Both the position numbers and the translations under genes were made by a program. From the NCBI GenBank assembly GCA_017634975.1, contig JAGBMJ010000004.1:1-64000 (forward strand): a stretch of 64,000 nucleotides of DNA, written 5' to 3'. A model generated the notes under the pieces. It worked only from the letters and a program-made list of their open reading frames with translations, ran no database searches and was not told the origin of the DNA. This document shows, piece after piece, positions 1 to 7,677 of this stretch (the stretch's first letter is position 1; each line of letters starts with the position of its first letter). The stretch comes from Lachnospiraceae bacterium. GTDB lineage: Bacteria > Bacillota > Clostridia > Lachnospirales > Lachnospiraceae.

Positions 1-741
1 AATGGCATATTTGCAATCCCAATCTTCACATGTTTCGTACAATAAAGGCGCTGCGAAACCACTATCGCCCCGGAGATAAAGGGGTAATGAAGGATACCTT
101 GTACGGAACTCCTGCAACAGCGGAGTCATAAATTCGTCTGCACCATTGCTGCAATAATGAGTACCATCACGGAGTTCCATCTTCAGAAGATCACCGGTAA
201 TGCCGTCATAACATAACAGTGGATGATATCCATGTGCCTGATAATGGTAGTTGAAAGCTTCACCTTCCTGTTCACCGTAGGTATTCAGCAGTGTGGAATC
301 GAGGTCAAAGAGCATATGCTCCGGCGGTTTTATCAAATAAACAATGCGTCGCATCAACTGTGATATCTGATCGAACTGTTTAAGTGTTGTCTCATCCATG
401 CGATTATAGAATCTGGATATGGTAGGTTGCGACGCAAGCTTTTCTTTTTCAAGTATAGCAGAAAAGACCGGATCCACAGTGAGCTCATCAGCACAATCGT
501 CCTCAAAGTATGCGGCAATAGTCTGGTAAAGCATTTGTAGCAGGTTTTCCGGATCTATATGGTACCTGAACATCGCTGTATCATTAGTTTTAAACAGAGC
601 ATAAATGAGCTTTACAACCCCGATCTTCTCAGCGAATTCCTTTATCAAAAGGAGTCCGGTATCGGATGACAGGTCACCACCGTCAAAATTTATTTTCAGA
701 TAGGGGTTGCATTCAAGCGAGGTGTCTTTTAAAATATTCAT
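1..741 (-). CDS. IS1380-type transposase, 3' end outside window
   Basis: A DDE transposase that would move its own insertion sequence by cut-and-paste or copy chemistry. The frame is open from an ATG at 741 to the window edge (247 codons), so the C-terminal part is missing. The N-terminus (MNILKDTSLECNPYLKINFD), the first catalytic Asp in FDLDSTLLNTYG and the second in YLRGDSGFA are typical of the IS1380 group (DDE_Tnp_1). No frameshift or stop is seen in the visible part. A weak GGAG site precedes the ATG. Element ends were not resolved; one end must lie between 742 and about 890. Next to it is a gene that looks truncated at its start, which fits an insertion. Family assignment is confident; subgroup is not. 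Confidence 0.88.
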   Translation of the reverse strand, partial: MNILKDTSLECNPYLKINFDGGDLSSDTGLLLIKEFAEKIGVVKLIYALFKTNDTAMFRYHIDPENLLQMLYQTIAAYFEDDCADELTVDPVFSAILEKEKLASQPTISRFYNRMDETTLKQFDQISQLMRRIVYLIKPPEHMLFDLDSTLLNTYGEQEGEAFNYHYQAHGYHPLLCYDGITGDLLKMELRDGTHYCSNGADEFMTPLLQEFRTRYPSLPLYLRGDSGFAAPLLYETCEDWDCKYAI

Positions 742-856
742 AGGGCTTCTCCTTATGGTATTTTTTGGATTCGACACCTAAATTGTACCAAATCAGAAGC
801 CCTTTTTCTATCACTTGATAGATGAAAGCAACAGTATAAAAATATCAAGGAACTAT

Positions 857-888
857 GCGGCTTCAAGCCGCCACCGAATCATTCGGTG
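857..888. repeat. Two back-to-back palindromes beside the IS
   Basis: A 7-bp palindrome (GCGGCTT c AAGCCGC, 857-871) is followed at once by an 8-bp palindrome (CACCGAAT c ATTCGGTG, 872-888). They sit between the transposase start and the truncated lipoprotein gene. They could be an end of the mobile element, a REP-like unit, or a terminator of an upstream gene lost from view. There is no T-run after them. Confidence 0.5.
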
Positions 889-902
889 AATAATATAGGA
901 TT

Positions 903-1547
903 ATGTTGTCTTTTATAATAATCTTATGCGGATGCGCAAATCAAAAGGAGTATACTGTTGATTTAAATGACGATATTTGCGAATCGGAAAACATGATTAT
1001 TGGGGATGATATCGAATACGAACAGATTGAAGAGTCAACTAATGCTGAAAAAAGCAATGATAATGTAATTGAAACAGCATATGTAGATACTATTAGATGT
1101 GGATTGGGAGACGGGATGCTTCTTCGGAATCACTTGCTATTAATATCTACAGAAGAAGAACTGGAATATGCGGAGCAAAATATGGGAGTTAACCAAATTC
1201 TTTCCCGATATAATTCGCAATCAGGATCTAATGCATATGAAATTATGAAAGATAATTTCCCTCTTTCTGAATACAATTATATTATTTGTTATAGTAAATA
1301 TTGGGATTCACATTTTTATCATCATTCTGATGCTGTAGAATATGATGCAAATAGTGAGCACATATATTTTCATTATGATATTATAGTAACCCCGCCTGCT
1401 TCTAGACATAGTGATAATACTATAGTAGCATATATGGATATGGCGGCAATACGCAAAGATTTCTTTGACGGAAAAAAGATTAATAATCTTTATACACCGG
1501 AAGAAATGGAAACTCAAAGGGATGAAGCATTAAATAGTATTAACTAA
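903..1547 (+). CDS. Putative lipoprotein, 5'-truncated
   Basis: Unrecognised 214-residue protein. The first residues are MLSFIIILCGCANQK, with a lipobox-like L-C-G-C ending at Cys11. The signal peptide is too short and lacks the usual Lys/Arg start, and no ribosome site precedes the ATG. I infer that the true 5' end was lost when the neighbouring mobile element inserted. The rest is acidic and Tyr-rich with no family I recognise. Base composition is much more AT-rich than the genes downstream, suggesting foreign origin. Probably not translated well in its present form; it could be called a pseudogene. Confidence 0.5.
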   Translation: MLSFIIILCGCANQKEYTVDLNDDICESENMIIGDDIEYEQIEESTNAEKSNDNVIETAYVDTIRCGLGDGMLLRNHLLLISTEEELEYAEQNMGVNQILSRYNSQSGSNAYEIMKDNFPLSEYNYIICYSKYWDSHFYHHSDAVEYDANSEHIYFHYDIIVTPPASRHSDNTIVAYMDMAAIRKDFFDGKKINNLYTPEEMETQRDEALNSIN

Positions 1548-1911
1548 AGATTTATGAGAAAAGGAATATGCTTACTTTACAGTAGGCTATTAACAGATCT
1601 CTCAAAATTTCCATGCAAGTGTTTCAGCATTTAAACCATGGGGACGGACCTTGTGGTTTTTTGCTTTCATTCCATAAAAAAGGATATCCCGATCCGTATC
1701 GTATATATCGGAAAAATGATCGGGAGGGGTGGAATGAAAAAAGCACCTGCAAAGAGCAGAAATGTAAAGCCGGATTGATAGATTCCGGGCAGATCATGGG
1801 TTATATTGTAGGATATCGGTAACCGGAAGCGCCCGATGGGGGCAGATGGTTATGAAAAGGATCGATAACCTGAAACGAAAGGTTCGGGTACCGGTGAAAG
1901 GAGGAAACGTT
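1548..1911. other. 364-bp gap with a terminator-like repeat
   Basis: The gap holds a repeat hairpin at 1633-1665 (listed separately). An open frame at 1613-1822 runs straight through that hairpin and has no ribosome site, so I do not call it a gene. A 13-codon frame at about 1732 follows a GGAGGGG-like site (MKKAPAKSRN...), probably chance or a remnant. Nothing else is supported. Confidence 0.5.
1633..1665 (+). repeat. GGGGACGG-family repeat, terminator-like
   Basis: Stem AAACCA (1633-1638) / TGGTTT (1654-1659) encloses the core GGGGACGGACCTTG and is followed by six T residues. It belongs to the dispersed family also found near 18990, 24258, 32036, 32675 and 57763. It is well placed to terminate transcription from the lipoprotein gene. 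Confidence 0.6.
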
Positions 1912-2127
1912 ATGAGCAACAAGATGATCACATATGTATTTTATATTTTGACGATCGCAGTGATACTGATCGGTATAGTGCTTTCGATCAACGGATCGCT
2001 GGAGATGTTTCCGACCGATGAGCAGCAGGGCAAAGTAAGGATCGCAGGTATGGTGCTGGTCGGGCTCGGATTTGTGGGCGGCGTGACGGCAATGATATTT
2101 AAGAACCGAAAAAAATCAGGTATCTAA
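1912..2127 (+). CDS. Small two-helix membrane protein
   Basis: A 71-residue protein of unknown function. The start at 1912 follows a near-perfect AAAGGAGG site with good spacing. A longer frame from 1846 has no such site. Two hydrophobic helices are visible: residues about 8-26 (YVFYILTIAVILIGIVL) and about 45-63 (AGMVLVGLGFVGGVTAMIF), with a short polar loop between them and a basic tail (NRKKSG). A strong terminator follows, so the gene is probably its own unit or the end of a short one. No family recognised. Confidence 0.7.
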   Translation: MSNKMITYVFYILTIAVILIGIVLSINGSLEMFPTDEQQGKVRIAGMVLVGLGFVGGVTAMIFKNRKKSGI

Positions 2128-2154
2128 AGAGGAATTACGAAGCTATAAAGCAAG

Positions 2155-2195
2155 AAAGAGCTGATGCACGATCGTCGTACATCAGCTCTTTTATG
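2155..2195 (+). terminator. Rho-independent terminator
   Basis: An 11-bp perfect stem AAAGAGCTGAT (2155-2165) / ATCAGCTCTTT (2181-2191), with the T-run beginning inside the 3' arm. It ends the small membrane protein gene. Confidence 0.88.
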
Positions 2196-2262
2196 CTTAA
2201 AACCGCCTCCGTGTAAGTAATACTCGTCAGCAATGGCGGCCGAAGCATACGAAATGATATTC

Positions 2263-2667
2263 TCATGATTCTCCGGTTACGGAAGAAGTCGGGCCGTAGG
2301 GAAGAAAGCACAATGCATTCCAGCGGCAGTTGCCGCAGATCTGCGAGCGTCGGCCGGACCGCAGGATCTTTTCGTATACGTTTTGCGAGAACTCTTTATA
2401 ATGCATCGTACTTCCGCCTTCCAGACCGCAGATCTGCAGGACCTGCGCATCGTAGTGATTTACCTTATCGATGGAAGTGCATTGGCCCTTTTTGTTGTTC
2501 GGGCATTTGGCACAGATATCATCCACGCCTTCCGTCAGTTCGATCCGGGGATCTTCTGTCTCTAACAGCTCTTTGTATTCTGTCATATTCCGGACAAATT
2601 CACCGCTGTAACCTTTGCCCTGAAAAAAATACAGGCACATTCCATGGTGCGGGCGCAGACGGATCAT
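2263..2667 (-). CDS. DUF1284 Cys-rich protein
   Basis: A 134-residue protein of the DUF1284 family: the opening MIRLRPHHGMC is characteristic. It carries two groups of paired cysteines, CAKCPNNKKGQC and CGNCRWNALC, so a bound metal or Fe-S cluster is likely; function is unknown. Its ATG overlaps the bioY stop as ATGA, so the two are translationally coupled and share the BirA-controlled promoter. That context suggests, but does not show, a link to biotin supply. Confidence 0.85.
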   Translation of the reverse strand: MIRLRPHHGMCLYFFQGKGYSGEFVRNMTEYKELLETEDPRIELTEGVDDICAKCPNNKKGQCTSIDKVNHYDAQVLQICGLEGGSTMHYKEFSQNVYEKILRSGRRSQICGNCRWNALCFLPYGPTSSVTGES

Positions 2668-3269
2668 GCGTTTTCACCGTTTCGGATCACGCGGCGGAGC
2701 GCTTTGTTGCTGCCGATCAGAAGTGCCACGGCGATCTTGGCGAGATCCGGCAGAATATAAGGGATCACGCACCAGGTGAGAGCTGTCATCATGCTGACAC
2801 CGCTGCCATCTTCGCCAACGTATACTTTTGCAAACCAGACGGTACCGAACGCATAGCAGACGATCAGTGCCAGGATCATGGAGATTGCGTACATCCAGAT
2901 CTTTTTACCGATCATTTTTTCGAATGCCCACATCACTAGGGCGGAGAAAAGAAAACCGATCAGATATCCTCCGGTAGGACCAAGCAAAGAGCTCATACCG
3001 CCGTGCATCTGTGCAAAGACCGGTGCACCGGCAGCGCCCAGCAGCAGATAGACCAGAACAGCGATGGTACCGCGAAAACCACCCAGCAGGCAGACACTCA
3101 CAAATACGGCAAAGGTTTGCAGAGTGAATGGTATGGTTGTGGGGATGGAGATCCATGAGCATACGGCCATCAGAGCGACACCGATCGCGATGTACGCAAT
3201 GTCAATGGTGCGGAACGCGGCGGTTTGTTTTTGGGAAGTGCCAGAAGTTGTTTTTACTGATTCTGTCAT
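2664..3269 (-). CDS. bioY: Biotin transporter S component BioY
   Basis: Substrate-binding membrane subunit for biotin uptake, working alone or with a shared ECF energy-coupling module (none in this window). The protein (201 residues from 3269) has the BioY signatures SWISIPTTIPFTLQTFAVF and GPTGGYLIGF and about six membrane helices. The start is not settled. ATG 3269 is in frame but lies about 33 nt from the best ribosome site (AAAGGAGA near 3302-3309). The nearer ATG at 3288 is out of frame and would give a 28-residue peptide. A BirA operator and promoter lie just upstream, which strongly supports the assignment. It is coupled to the DUF1284 gene. Confidence 0.93.
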   Translation of the reverse strand: MTESVKTTSGTSQKQTAAFRTIDIAYIAIGVALMAVCSWISIPTTIPFTLQTFAVFVSVCLLGGFRGTIAVLVYLLLGAAGAPVFAQMHGGMSSLLGPTGGYLIGFLFSALVMWAFEKMIGKKIWMYAISMILALIVCYAFGTVWFAKVYVGEDGSGVSMMTALTWCVIPYILPDLAKIAVALLIGSNKALRRVIRNGENA

Positions 3270-3330
3270 TTGTGTATGTTGCAGCCATTTACGTGCTGCA
3301 GTCTCCTTTCTGTTTATTGATGCAAGGAAG

Positions 3331-3359
3331 ATGATAGCACCGATAGACTTAATTGTCAA
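3331..3359 (-). promoter_or_regulatory. bioY promoter
   Basis: On the minus strand: -35 TTGACA (3359-3354), 17-nt spacer, -10 TATCAT (3336-3331). The -35 box lies within one arm of the BirA operator, so bound BirA would block RNA polymerase. Confidence 0.8.
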
Positions 3360-3383
3360 CCTTGCGTCACAGAGGTTAACAAT
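3352..3383. promoter_or_regulatory. BirA operator
   Basis: Inverted repeat ATTGTCAAC (3352-3360) - 14 nt - GTTAACAAT (3375-3383), one mismatch between arms. It matches the Gram-positive BirA site (ATTGTTAAC, 14-15 nt, GTTAACAAT). Biotinyl-AMP-loaded BirA bound here should repress bioY when biotin is plentiful. Confidence 0.88.
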
Positions 3384-3419
3384 TAAATTCTGCAAGCAGA
3401 ATGCCGATATATAATGAAG

Positions 3420-3565
3420 GAACTGTTCGTAAATAAAATCCGGAATTTTGACATAAGATTTTGTTCATCTGCAAAGAGAAAAATCGCAGATGCTGCGTCA
3501 GGTTTTTTCGAAGATGCAGAGGCACAAAGGACAAGTCAGAATGAAAATTTATTTTGTAACAGTTC
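3420..3565. repeat. MITE-like element
   Basis: A 146-bp stretch with imperfect terminal inverted repeats: GAACTGTTCGTAAATAAAAT at the left, and GAACTGTTACAAAATAAATT reading inward from the right. The interior has smaller dyads built on ATCTGC/GCAGAT. There is no coding sequence. A shorter, decayed relative lies at about 21948-22012. The rest of the gap (3566-3729) shows only a weak AATGATG...CATCATTTTT dyad. Confidence 0.55.
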
Positions 3566-3729
3566 ACAAGCAACGTTGCGATCGGACAATTGAATACTAC
3601 AGATGATCATGGGCACAGGAATGATGGGGCGGACCGGATAGGGAGATCCTGTCGGAGTCATCATTTTTTCATGACGGGAGACGGAGCGAACGAAAAAGGA
3701 AAGGTGGTCATGAGGAATAGGGGGTCAGT

Positions 3730-4803
3730 ATGATCATCAAAAGCAGCAATACCGCTATGGAATCCGCGCACCGTTATCGGACAAGGACAGCACAGGGGAA
3801 TGATGCGGTTTTCGGATGGGGGCAGAAATTGCCGGAAAGCCTGTCTTTTCGGAATATGTTGAGCGGACGGGCAAAACACAGAGGTTTTGTCACAGAGAGG
3901 ATCACCAGAGACGGTTTGCGAGGCAGTATCGGAAACCACTCCGGAACGGTTTCGAAAACGGCACTTCCTGTGCAGTCGGCAGAGACGGGCTCGTTGGAAC
4001 AGATCCGGCAGCAGACACTGTATTATATCCTCCAAAGACTGCACGCGATCTTTTATGGTACGCGGGAAAGTGAACGATTCCATGGCGGGAGTATGGCAGT
4101 ATCCGGCTACAATGCCGGAGGGCAGGCGGCATTTTCCTATACCGAATACTATGCCCATGAGGAAAGCGAGGATACGCAGTTTCAAACGACGGGGAAAGTT
4201 GTCACGGCGGACGGAAGGGAAATTGATTTTCATGTTTCTCTGGAAATGAGCCGCCGTTTTTCGGAGTACTATGAGAAGACACATTCGATTGCGGCCGCAC
4301 CGGTAGTATCTCTGTGTGATCCCCTGGTGATCAACCTGAAAGACAATATCGCAGAGGTATCCGATCAGAAAATCCGTTTTGATCTGGATGCGGACGGAAG
4401 GGAGGATAGCATCTCAAGATTATCTTCCGGCAGCGGCTTTCTTGCCCTGGATCAAAATGAAGACGGCGTGATCAATAATGGCAGTGAGCTGTTCGGAACA
4501 AAGAGCGGCGATGGGTTCGCGGATCTTGCAAGGTATGATTCGGACGGAAACGGATGGATCGATGAGGCGGATCCGGTTTTTGAAAAGTTGAAGATCTGGG
4601 TGACGGAGGCGGATGGCAGTCAGAAACTGTACCGTCTGAAGGAGAAGGGCGTAGGAGCCATCTGTTTGGAAAATGCCTCGACCGATTTTGATCTGCGTTC
4701 CCTGAGCGACAATTCTCTGAACGCACGTATCCGCAAGACGGGTGTATTCCTGTATGAGAATGGTATGGCCGGTACGATACAGCATGTAGATCTTGCAAAA
4801 TAA
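3730..4803 (+). CDS. EF-hand-like calcium-binding protein
   Basis: A 357-residue protein of unknown role with no signal peptide or membrane helix. Three Asp/Asn-rich loops look like EF-hand or dockerin-type Ca sites: residues 218-228 (DLDADGREDSI), 241-253 (DQNEDGVINNGSE) and 270-281 (DSDGNGWIDEAD). The second is followed by LFG and the third by a KLKIW motif often seen in such bacterial proteins. The N-terminal 90 residues are basic and low in hydrophobics. The start has an AGGGGG ribosome site. It stands alone between a repeat and a convergent operon. Localisation is unclear: surface proteins with these loops are usually secreted, and no export signal is visible here. Confidence 0.65.
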   Translation: MIIKSSNTAMESAHRYRTRTAQGNDAVFGWGQKLPESLSFRNMLSGRAKHRGFVTERITRDGLRGSIGNHSGTVSKTALPVQSAETGSLEQIRQQTLYYILQRLHAIFYGTRESERFHGGSMAVSGYNAGGQAAFSYTEYYAHEESEDTQFQTTGKVVTADGREIDFHVSLEMSRRFSEYYEKTHSIAAAPVVSLCDPLVINLKDNIAEVSDQKIRFDLDADGREDSISRLSSGSGFLALDQNEDGVINNGSELFGTKSGDGFADLARYDSDGNGWIDEADPVFEKLKIWVTEADGSQKLYRLKEKGVGAICLENASTDFDLRSLSDNSLNARIRKTGVFLYENGMAGTIQHVDLAK

Positions 4804-4830
4804 CGGAAAAAACAGGGAAACAGTATTATG

Positions 4831-4869
4831 CAGGAGCAGGTAAAGTGTTTTTTACTTTACCTGCTCCTG
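4831..4869. terminator. Long hairpin between convergent genes
   Basis: A perfect 16-bp stem CAGGAGCAGGTAAAGT (4831-4846) / ACTTTACCTGCTCCTG (4854-4869) with a 7-nt T-rich loop. It separates the EF-hand gene from the convergent amidohydrolase gene and contains the last five codons and stop of the latter. Neither side has a clean T-run after the stem, so it may act as an RNA 3'-end stabiliser more than a terminator. Confidence 0.6.
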
Positions 4870-6009
4870 ATAAGTTTCAACAAAGGAAGTAAATAATGCA
4901 GTGAAGTATGGAAAAGAAGACTCTTCGGGAAGATAGGTGTCACTGTGCAGCGGAGATCCTTTTCCAACGCCTATTCTTGCATAAAAGGACGGGGCAATCC
5001 GGCTGTAATCACCGAAATCTTCCGTGCCCATAGATAATGGTTCGGGAACGATCGTTGCACCGGTGATCTTAGCCGCTGCCTTATGCGCGATAGAATAGAC
5101 GCTTTCGTCGTTATAGACGATCGGGGTGACATATTCACAGTCGATGCTTGCTTTTACACGATGAGCGGCTGCAATATTCTGAACGATTCGATGAACCGCT
5201 TCCTTTACCTGCTCACGGCTTGCGTTGTCTGTGACACGCACTGTGCCGGAGATCTCTGCGTGGGCAGCGATAATATTATCCCGGGTTCCGGCATGAAATT
5301 TGCATACGGAGATCACCGCCGGTCTGGTGGGATCCAGTTCTCTGGAAACGAAGTGCTGCAGACCTTCCACTACGGAAACACCGGCGGCAATGGCATCGAT
5401 GGTTTTGTCCGGATGCGCTGCGTGACCGCTTTTTCCGTCCAATCGGATCTTCAGGGTATTTGCACCTGCAGAAACACAACCTGGACTTAAGGAGATCACG
5501 CCCGGATCAAGATCCGGCGTGTTATGGATCCCGAAGAATACATCTGTATCGGACAGAGCGCCGCTTTCCAGAAGGATACCGGCACCTTTCCCGATCTCTT
5601 CTGCCGGTTGAAAGATCAGATACACGGTTCCGTTCAGTTCGTTTTCATATTTTTTCAGAATCTTTGCGGCACCCAGCAGAGTGGCAGTATGCAGATCATG
5701 CCCGCAGGCGTGCATCAGGCCGGGAGTCTCCGAAGCGTAAGGAAGTCCGGTGTTTTCCGTGATCTCCAAAGCATCGATATCTGCCCTGAGAGCCACGGCA
5801 GGGCCGGGGAGATTTCCCCGGATCACGCCTACCGTTCCGGTCTCGGAAGCTGCAATAAATGGTATGGATAGTTTTTCTAATTCACTGCGGATCTTTTCAG
5901 TGGTACGAAATTCCAAAGTGCTGGATTCGGGATTCTGATGAAACCACCGTCTCCAGGCGATGATTTGATCAAGTACGGATCTTGCTTCTTCCAAATGGTT
6001 GATCTTCAT
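4852..6009 (-). CDS. M20-family amidohydrolase
   Basis: A metal-dependent hydrolase of the M20D group (N-acyl amino acid amidohydrolase / hippurate hydrolase / IAA-amino acid hydrolase type), 385 residues. Signatures: MHACGHDLHTATLLGAAKIL for metal binding, QPAEEIGKGAG for the catalytic Glu, and the dimerisation region GKSGHAAHPDKTIDAI. The start at 6009 lies 4 nt after the metQ stop, with GGGAG overlapping that stop; longer forms reaching 6096 would run into metQ. As the last gene of the methionine importer operon, it may release methionine or another amino acid from N-acylated forms after uptake. The substrate is inferred from context. Confidence 0.87.
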   Translation of the reverse strand: MKINHLEEARSVLDQIIAWRRWFHQNPESSTLEFRTTEKIRSELEKLSIPFIAASETGTVGVIRGNLPGPAVALRADIDALEITENTGLPYASETPGLMHACGHDLHTATLLGAAKILKKYENELNGTVYLIFQPAEEIGKGAGILLESGALSDTDVFFGIHNTPDLDPGVISLSPGCVSAGANTLKIRLDGKSGHAAHPDKTIDAIAAGVSVVEGLQHFVSRELDPTRPAVISVCKFHAGTRDNIIAAHAEISGTVRVTDNASREQVKEAVHRIVQNIAAAHRVKASIDCEYVTPIVYNDESVYSIAHKAAAKITGATIVPEPLSMGTEDFGDYSRIAPSFYARIGVGKGSPLHSDTYLPEESSFPYFTALFTSFVETYQEQVK

Positions 6010-6013
6010 AGGT

Positions 6014-6985
6014 TTACTCCCTGTCGAAAGCAGGAATGGCTGCGCCATTGAAACGGTCGATGGTTGCATCATATACCTTTGCGGACCGGTATGCATCTAC
6101 CACTTCAAGATAAACAGGATTGCTGCTCTCGGAAGTTTTTGCAACGATGATATTGATGTAAGGCTGCTGCTCCGGATTGGAAAGGTCGATCGCATCCTGA
6201 TACAGGGGAGCATTGATATCCAGACCGGCATCCACTGCATAGCCGCAGTTGATCACACCGGCATCCACATCTTCCAGGGAGCGTGCGATCTGGGAACCAT
6301 CCAGTTCCACGATCTCAAGATTCTTCGGATTATCCGCGATATCCTTAACGGTAGCACCGGCACCTGCCTCGCTGTTCAGAGTTATGAGACCGGCATTCTT
6401 CAGAACATTCAGAGCACGGCCCTGGTTGGTAGCATCTGCCGGTACGGCGATCTTGCCGCCCTCCGGGATCTCGTCCAGAGACTGGTATTTTGTAGAGAAG
6501 AGATTGAGCGGAACGATCAGGGTTTCGCCGATGGCAGTCAGGTCGAGGTTTTGATCGGTCTTTACCTGGTTGAAATAAGCATAGTGCTGGAAAGAGTTAA
6601 GATCGATCTCGCCATCCGCAACAGCCTGATTCAACAGTGCTCCATCAATGCTTTTGAATTCGACGATGATGTTATCGCCACGTTCATCCAGTTCTGCCTG
6701 AAGGGCATCCCACAGTCTCGGGTCATCGGAAGTGGTACCGATGGTGACCGTGACCGGTGTTTCTGAAGGCACATAGCCGGTAGAGGATTCTGCTTCGACA
6801 GCCTCCGCTGCAGGAGTCGTGGTTTCCGGAGTGGCTTCCGGTGCGGTATTTGTTTCGCTGACCGGTTGCGGCTGCTCGGCAGCTGCCTGTGCTACAGGGG
6901 CCTGCTCGGTCGATCCGCAGGCGGAAAGCGAGAGCGTAAGTGCACCTGCTAAAAGTGTGGTAAGTAACGGACTGTTCTTTTTCAT
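6014..6985 (-). CDS. metQ: MetQ methionine-binding lipoprotein
   Basis: Surface-anchored substrate-binding subunit of the methionine ABC importer (NlpA family), 323 residues. The signal peptide ends in the lipobox LSAC (Cys23), followed by a low-complexity Ala/Glu/Thr linker to about residue 68. The core has NSFQHYAYFNQV and PNPKNLEIVELD-like NlpA patterns. A good ribosome site (TAGGAGG) precedes the start. The partners metI and metN lie upstream in the same operon. The family binds L- and D-methionine; substrate is inferred from the complete MetNIQ set. Confidence 0.93.
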   Translation of the reverse strand: MKKNSPLLTTLLAGALTLSLSACGSTEQAPVAQAAAEQPQPVSETNTAPEATPETTTPAAEAVEAESSTGYVPSETPVTVTIGTTSDDPRLWDALQAELDERGDNIIVEFKSIDGALLNQAVADGEIDLNSFQHYAYFNQVKTDQNLDLTAIGETLIVPLNLFSTKYQSLDEIPEGGKIAVPADATNQGRALNVLKNAGLITLNSEAGAGATVKDIADNPKNLEIVELDGSQIARSLEDVDAGVINCGYAVDAGLDINAPLYQDAIDLSNPEQQPYINIIVAKTSESSNPVYLEVVDAYRSAKVYDATIDRFNGAAIPAFDRE

Positions 6986-7005
6986 AATCTTTTCCTCCTA
7001 AAAAA

Positions 7006-7677
7006 TTAATGTGAGATCTTTATTGCTACTCTGTTACCGAGTGACTGTATGATGTTGACACCCAGTATGAGAATAACGACGGTTACAAAAGTAATGTCAT
7101 TCATATATCTGGAATAACCGTATCGTACGGCAAAGCTTCCGATCCCGCCGCCACCAACGGTTCCGGCCATAGCGGATAATCCGATCAGGCTGATGGTTGC
7201 CGTTACAAAAGAGCGGATCAGACCCGGCCTGGCCTCGGGGATCAGGATGTGAAAAACGATATAACTCTTGGAGATTCCCATAGCCTTGGCCGCTTCGATC
7301 ACTCCGTTGTCGACTTCCAAAAGTGCCTGTTCGATCAGACGGGAGATGAACGGGACGATCCCTACCACCATAGGAACGATCGCACCTTTGATCCCGATGG
7401 ATGTTCCTACGAGAGCTCTGGTGAAGGATACCAGCAGTGCTACCAGGATCACAAACGGTATCGAACGGAAGATGTTGATCACCGTTTCCAGTATTTTATG
7501 GAGCGGTTTATTTTCGTAAAGACCTCCATCTGCAGTGATCACAAGGATGATCCCCAGCAACAGGCCGGCAAGCAGACCGATGGATCCGGATATGAGGACC
7601 ATGATCAGCGTTTCGCCGAACGCTTTATACATATCCTCTGCATATTCAAAAACATTAGGCAATAGCTGCTGTATCAT
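7006..7677 (-). CDS. metI: MetI methionine permease
   Basis: Membrane permease of the methionine ABC importer, 223 residues with about five helices. The coupling motif EAAKAMGISKSYIVFHILIPEA-type segment contacts the ATPase, and the family signature SAMAGTVGGGGIGSFA is present. Start 7677 has GAGGTGA five bases upstream and overlaps the end of metN by 23 nt, implying coupling. A start at 7701 would lack a site. Confidence 0.93.
   Translation of the reverse strand: MIQQLLPNVFEYAEDMYKAFGETLIMVLISGSIGLLAGLLLGIILVITADGGLYENKPLHKILETVINIFRSIPFVILVALLVSFTRALVGTSIGIKGAIVPMVVGIVPFISRLIEQALLEVDNGVIEAAKAMGISKSYIVFHILIPEARPGLIRSFVTATISLIGLSAMAGTVGGGGIGSFAVRYGYSRYMNDITFVTVVILILGVNIIQSLGNRVAIKISH

Noticed and set aside
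1613..1822. 69-codon open frame
   Set aside because: Runs through a GGGGACGG-family hairpin with a T-run and has no ribosome site.
3661..4284. 207-codon minus-strand frame
   Set aside because: Antisense to the EF-hand gene; composition and lack of any family pattern mark it as a shadow.
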